Assembly: GCF_001639745.1 (NCBI RefSeq)
Contig: NZ_LTAX01000008.1
Coordinates: 62,001 to 126,000, forward strand
From: Marinomonas gallaica
GTDB taxonomy: Bacteria; Pseudomonadota; Gammaproteobacteria; Pseudomonadales; Marinomonadaceae
Direction: 5' to 3'
DNA length: 64,000 nt
Below are positions 60,991 through 64,000 of the stretch, in pieces; position 1 is the first letter of the stretch; every line of letters begins with the position of its first letter. Below the pieces are notes generated by a model. The model was not told where the DNA came from. It did no database searches and saw only the letters and a list, made by a program, of their open reading frames with translations. The position numbers and the translations under genes were made by a program.

Positions 60991-61085
60991 CTGTCATGCA
61001 TTTTTGGATTCGACAAAGCATGTTGTTTAAGGTCTTTTAGACTTATCAGGTCTGTACCTCTTTCTATTTGACAATGATTAGCACA

Positions 61086-61113
61086 AAAAACGGCCTCCGA
61101 TGAGGCCGTTTTT
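61086..61113 (-). terminator. terminator of the symporter gene
   Basis: AAAAACGGCCTC and GAGGCCGTTTTT around a 4-nt loop; works on both strands and lies 18 bp beyond the symporter stop. Confidence 0.92.
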
Positions 61114-61130
61114 GTTAGACAGGCAAATCG

Positions 61131-62567
61131 TTACGATTTCGTCGTGGGGATGTCTTGGGTTTCATCTTCGTTGTTTTCATTCCAGATGTTTTCATCGATC
61201 TGGTCTTTCAGCTCAGGGTATTCTCTGGCATCAAAGATAGGAATATGAGTTTTACGTTGCTTGAAGTAGTCTTTGGTCAATTTCACGACCACGCCTGACA
61301 ACATGACGATGGCGATTAAGTTGATGGTTGCCATCAATCCCATGGCCGCATCGGCGGCATTGAACACCATCGCGACACTTTGATAAGCGCCCCAAGGGAT
61401 CATAGCTAGGGCTAAGATACGTAAAATGAAAATACCGGGCTTGGTCGCCCATTTGAGGTACGTGAGCGCATTTTCTGCGTAGCTGTAATTACCAATGATG
61501 GATGTAAAGGCAAAGAACAAAATCGCAATGGCAACAAAGTAGCTACCAAAGCCGCCTAGGTGCTCATCAAGGGCTGTTTGTGTGAGCATAATGCCGGTTT
61601 CATCTGTACCCATTGCGCCTGACAGTAAGATCATCAATGCCGTGGCAGTACAGACAAGCAAGGTATCAATGAACACACCGAGTGACTGCACCATGCCTTG
61701 AGACGATGGATGATGCGGATAGGGTGTCGCGACGGCGGCGATGTTCGGCGCCGACCCCATGCCCGCTTCGTTTGAGAACAAACCACGTTTTACACCGTTT
61801 AGTAAGGCACCCGCGACGCCACCTGCCGCTTGCTCAAAGCCGAAGGCACTTTTCACAATCAGTGCCAGTGCGGCAGGTACTTCTTCAATATTGACGACAA
61901 TCACGAACAGCGCCAATAGCAAGTAGGCGCCCGCCATAAACGGAACAAGGATCTCGGCAACACGGGCAATTTTCTTGATGCCACCGAAAATTACCACAGC
62001 AGCCAGCGCCATGATGACAAAGCCGGTTGCAAGTTTAGGGATGTTAAAGGCTTCTTCCATTGCGCCAGCAATTGAGTTGGCTTGCACGGCGTTAAACACT
62101 AAGCCAAAGGCAAGAATCAATGCCAATGAAAACAGCGCTCCAGCCCACGGGGCTTTTAGGCCTTTAGCAATATAGAATGCAGGGCCGCCGCGTAGCTGGC
62201 CGTTGGCGTCGCGCACTTTATAAAGCTGCGCCAAAGTGCTCTCAGCATAGGCGGTTGCCATACCAATCAATGCGACCATCCACATCCAGAAAATCGCGCC
62301 TGGGCCACCTAAGACGAGTGCAACAGCCACGCCTGCCATGTTGCCGGTGCCGACACGAGAAGCAAGGCTGGTGCAAAGTGCTTGAAAAGGAGAAATACCG
62401 CCACGGTCGTTTTGTGGGGTGCGCATGATGGTGCGAATGAACTCTGGGAAGTGTCGGATTTGAATAAATGCGAGTCGGATGGTGAAGAATACACCGACCG
62501 CGAGCAAGCCATAAATGAGGATATAACCCCAAAATAGATTGTTTAATGTATCAATAATAGCAGCCAT
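61131..62567 (-). CDS. alanine/glycine:cation symporter (AGCS family)
   Basis: 478-residue, about 11-helix Na+- or H+-coupled amino-acid importer. AGCS landmarks: P-F-Q-A-L-C-T-S-L-A-S-R-V-G-T-G-N-M-A-G, G-P-G-A-I-F-W-M-W-M, G-G-P-A-F-Y-I and F-S-N-E-A-G-M-G-S-A-P. ATG 62567 (GGAGAG 5 nt upstream) is preferred over an upstream in-frame ATG. Monocistronic. Substrate is probably alanine, glycine or a D-isomer. Confidence 0.95.
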   Translation of the reverse strand: MAAIIDTLNNLFWGYILIYGLLAVGVFFTIRLAFIQIRHFPEFIRTIMRTPQNDRGGISPFQALCTSLASRVGTGNMAGVAVALVLGGPGAIFWMWMVALIGMATAYAESTLAQLYKVRDANGQLRGGPAFYIAKGLKAPWAGALFSLALILAFGLVFNAVQANSIAGAMEEAFNIPKLATGFVIMALAAVVIFGGIKKIARVAEILVPFMAGAYLLLALFVIVVNIEEVPAALALIVKSAFGFEQAAGGVAGALLNGVKRGLFSNEAGMGSAPNIAAVATPYPHHPSSQGMVQSLGVFIDTLLVCTATALMILLSGAMGTDETGIMLTQTALDEHLGGFGSYFVAIAILFFAFTSIIGNYSYAENALTYLKWATKPGIFILRILALAMIPWGAYQSVAMVFNAADAAMGLMATINLIAIVMLSGVVVKLTKDYFKQRKTHIPIFDAREYPELKDQIDENIWNENNEDETQDIPTTKS

Positions 62568-63014
62568 AAGACTCTCCATATTATGTTTTTATGTAGGGAA
62601 AGCACATGGAGCATAGGATCGAGCGCCCCTTCCCTGGAAGCACGCAAAGACAGCGCGACATTAAACATAGCAATTATAAAATCGATCAACTGGACAAAAA
62701 GAGTGCAAACACTAAGTGACTAAAATCATTGGGTAATTGGGATCAGATGGTTTGGGTAAGATGAAAATAATCTCGAACCGCCAACGGCGATGCTCGTAGC
62801 TTTTCCTTAATCTGATGTCTTCACTGCAGAGAAAGACGCGTCTTACACAGCGTGAAACACAGTGGTAGTAGGGGAATTCGTTGGCTTCTTGCTTTAGGCA
62901 TGTGCTGATTATCGGTCAATTGGCTTATAATGCGGCACTCAAGTCTGTGTGTGATAACGCATCAGCGTAGCAGAACATTAGGGATTTAAGATTTTTGAAA
63001 ATGGAGTAGTAAGG
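62568..63014. other. intergenic region before the RDD gene
   Basis: No gene seen. It includes motif copy d (62734-62750). I looked for a glycine riboswitch upstream of the symporter and did not find the core consensus. Confidence 0.4.
62734..62750 (+). repeat. dispersed motif copy d (partial)
   Basis: TAATTGGGATCAGATGG, with a displaced AGATGAAAATAA 20 bp later. Confidence 0.5.
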
Positions 63015-63500
63015 ATGAATAGGACTGAAATGGAAGCATTCGAATCAACACAAGAGTACGTTGGGTTTTGGGCAAGATGTGGCGCGTCATTTATTGACAG
63101 TATTTTAATAATTGTATTTACATTTCCAATGTTACATACAATCTATGGCAGTCAGTATTGGAGCTCAGATCAGTTCATTATAGGGTTGCCTGATTTTATT
63201 ATTAGTTGGGTGCTGCCTATTGTCGTAACAGTTTTGTTTTGGATTTATAAATCAGCCACCCCAGGTAAAATGGTGATCAAAGCCAGAATACTCGATGCCG
63301 CTACAGGTAACGTTCCAACAATAAAGCAGTCAATCATTCGTTATTTTGGCTATTTTATTTCAATGCTCCCGTTTGGTCTTGGTTTTTTCTGGGTCGCTTG
63401 GGATAAAAAGAAACAAGCGTGGCATGACAAGCTTGCTGGTACAGTCGTGATACGTCCGGTTAATAGAGGTGTTGAAACCGTAAAGTTTTCCGTGAAGTAA
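63015..63500 (+). CDS. RDD-family membrane protein
   Basis: 161 residues, three or four helices (about 22-46, 60-85, 115-135). Opens the RDD domain with Y-V-G-F-W-A-R-C-G-A-S-F-I-D; contains the family's K-S-A-T-P-G-K-M and ends with Q-A-W-H-D-K-L-A-G-T-V-V-I. GGAG and AAGG precede ATG. Transport of small solutes or ions is suspected for some members. It is flanked by motif copies d and e, so it may be part of the accessory set. Confidence 0.88.
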   Translation: MNRTEMEAFESTQEYVGFWARCGASFIDSILIIVFTFPMLHTIYGSQYWSSDQFIIGLPDFIISWVLPIVVTVLFWIYKSATPGKMVIKARILDAATGNVPTIKQSIIRYFGYFISMLPFGLGFFWVAWDKKKQAWHDKLAGTVVIRPVNRGVETVKFSVK

Positions 63501-63521
63501 TTGGGTTCAGATGAAAGTAAC
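63498..63521 (+). repeat. dispersed motif copy e
   Basis: TAATTGGGTTCAGATGAAAG followed by TAAC. It begins on the stop codon of the RDD gene. Confidence 0.6.
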
Positions 63522-63531
63522 CAAAAAAAGC

Positions 63532-63550
63532 CACGCCTGTATCAGGCGTG
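63532..63550 (-). terminator. terminator of the agmatine deiminase gene
   Basis: CACGCCTG-TAT-CAGGCGTG, followed on the minus strand by GCTTTTTTT. A third CAGGCGTG at 63563 can form an alternative stem. Confidence 0.85.
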
Positions 63551-63574
63551 TCTTTTGTGTGTCAGGCGTGTTGG

Positions 63575-64000
63575 TTACGCAGGAATTTGCTGGGTAATGC
63601 AGTGCAAGTTCCCGCCGCCCAGTAGGATTTCGCGTGAGGGAATGCCCACTAACGTATGCTCTGGAAAGGCGGTTGCTAAGACGTCTTTCGCGCGTTCATC
63701 TTGTGTGCTGTCCAGTTGCGGGTAGAAGATGGCGCCGTTGCAGATTAAGAAGTTCGCGTACGATCCGCCGAGACGTTCGCCTGCTTCGCGTGCCATGCGG
63801 TCCGGTTGTACCAAGCCTGCGGCTTCTTCTTGAGACATGTAGAGTGGTCCCGGAAGCGGCATCTGATGCACTTTGATCTTCCGCCCCTTGGCATCGGTTT
63901 CATTGGCCAGTATTTCGAGTGCTTGTTGGCTGATGGCATACTGCGGATCAGAGCTGTCTTCACAGACAGTCAGAATCACTTCGCCGGGTTTGACCACATG
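63575..64000 (-). CDS. aguA: agmatine deiminase, C-terminal part
   Basis: The 142 visible codons run off the right edge. Family end signature L-L-G-G-G-N-L-H-C-I-T-Q-Q holds the catalytic Cys of the guanidino-group hydrolases; V-K-P-G-E-V-I-L-T-V-C-E-D-S-S-D-P-Q-Y and Y-A-N-F-L-I-C-N-G are also typical. It converts agmatine to N-carbamoylputrescine and ammonia. The N-terminal part, with the other catalytic residues, lies outside the window. Confidence 0.92.
   Translation of the reverse strand, partial: HVVKPGEVILTVCEDSSDPQYAISQQALEILANETDAKGRKIKVHQMPLPGPLYMSQEEAAGLVQPDRMAREAGERLGGSYANFLICNGAIFYPQLDSTQDERAKDVLATAFPEHTLVGIPSREILLGGGNLHCITQQIPA

Noticed and set aside
62568-62900. Glycine riboswitch upstream of the AGCS symporter
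   Set aside because: Such symporters are often riboswitch-controlled, but the conserved glycine-aptamer core is not present on the relevant strand.

Overview
The window looks like chromosomal DNA of a marine gammaproteobacterium. The gene families (several TRAP and polar amino-acid ABC systems, GABA and hydroxyproline catabolism, NorR/Hmp, YejM/LapC, HemF, AroE) and the moderate GC suggest an Oceanospirillales member such as Marinomonas. That assignment is inference from gene content and protein style, not a database match.

Layout. (1) 1-4.8 kb: start of a secreted binding protein, a chemoreceptor with a structured leader, a LysR regulator and a DUF808 membrane protein. (2) 4.8-13.3 kb: a sugar-acid locus in which a GntR/FadR-type repressor faces manD/rspA, an rspB-like dehydrogenase, a TRAP transporter (DctP-Q-M), a fructuronate reductase and KDG kinase. 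Together these give uptake and oxidation of an aldonate/uronate such as L-gulonate to fructuronate, reduction to mannonate, dehydration to KDG and phosphorylation. Three identical operators spaced exactly 74 bp apart sit in the divergent promoter. (3) 13.4-22.5 kb: gabT and gabD, two TonB-dependent receptors behind a Fur-like site, and a diverged gabD paralogue. (4) 22.8-33.6 kb: hydroxyproline utilisation, with a GntR regulator, ketoglutarate-semialdehyde dehydrogenase, and a long minus-strand operon of ABC transporter, deaminase, 4-Hyp epimerase, D-Hyp oxidase, a proline-racemase-family dehydratase and a pyrroline-carboxylate reductase. One 14-bp motif recurs in both promoters. (5) 33.9-45.1 kb: core genes (yejM-like, tetR, hemF, aroE), an acyltransferase-like protein, a NorR-sigma54-hmp nitric-oxide module, a truncated globin, a MATE exporter and a cluster of DnaA-box sequences. 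(6) 45.2-55.4 kb: DUF3015 and Lnb/DUF4105 proteins, a PdhR/LldR-type regulator with three operators in front of an FAD/Fe-S D-lactate dehydrogenase, a TauE exporter with a LysR regulator, and a three-domain Ada-AlkA-Ogt DNA-repair fusion.

(7) 55.4-61 kb is the accessory part: a 177-bp tandem repeat, an orphan Phd/YefM antitoxin, an integrase remnant plus a complete IS91-family transposase, then an integron-like cassette run. It has attC-like sites but no integrase in view. The cassettes carry a DUF4062 protein, an unknown two-gene pair, a YefM-YoeB module and a small helix-hairpin-helix protein. A 24-bp motif recurs between these genes and onward to 63.5 kb. (8) 61.1-64 kb returns to ordinary content: an AGCS amino-acid:cation symporter, an RDD membrane protein and the 3' part of an agmatine deiminase gene.
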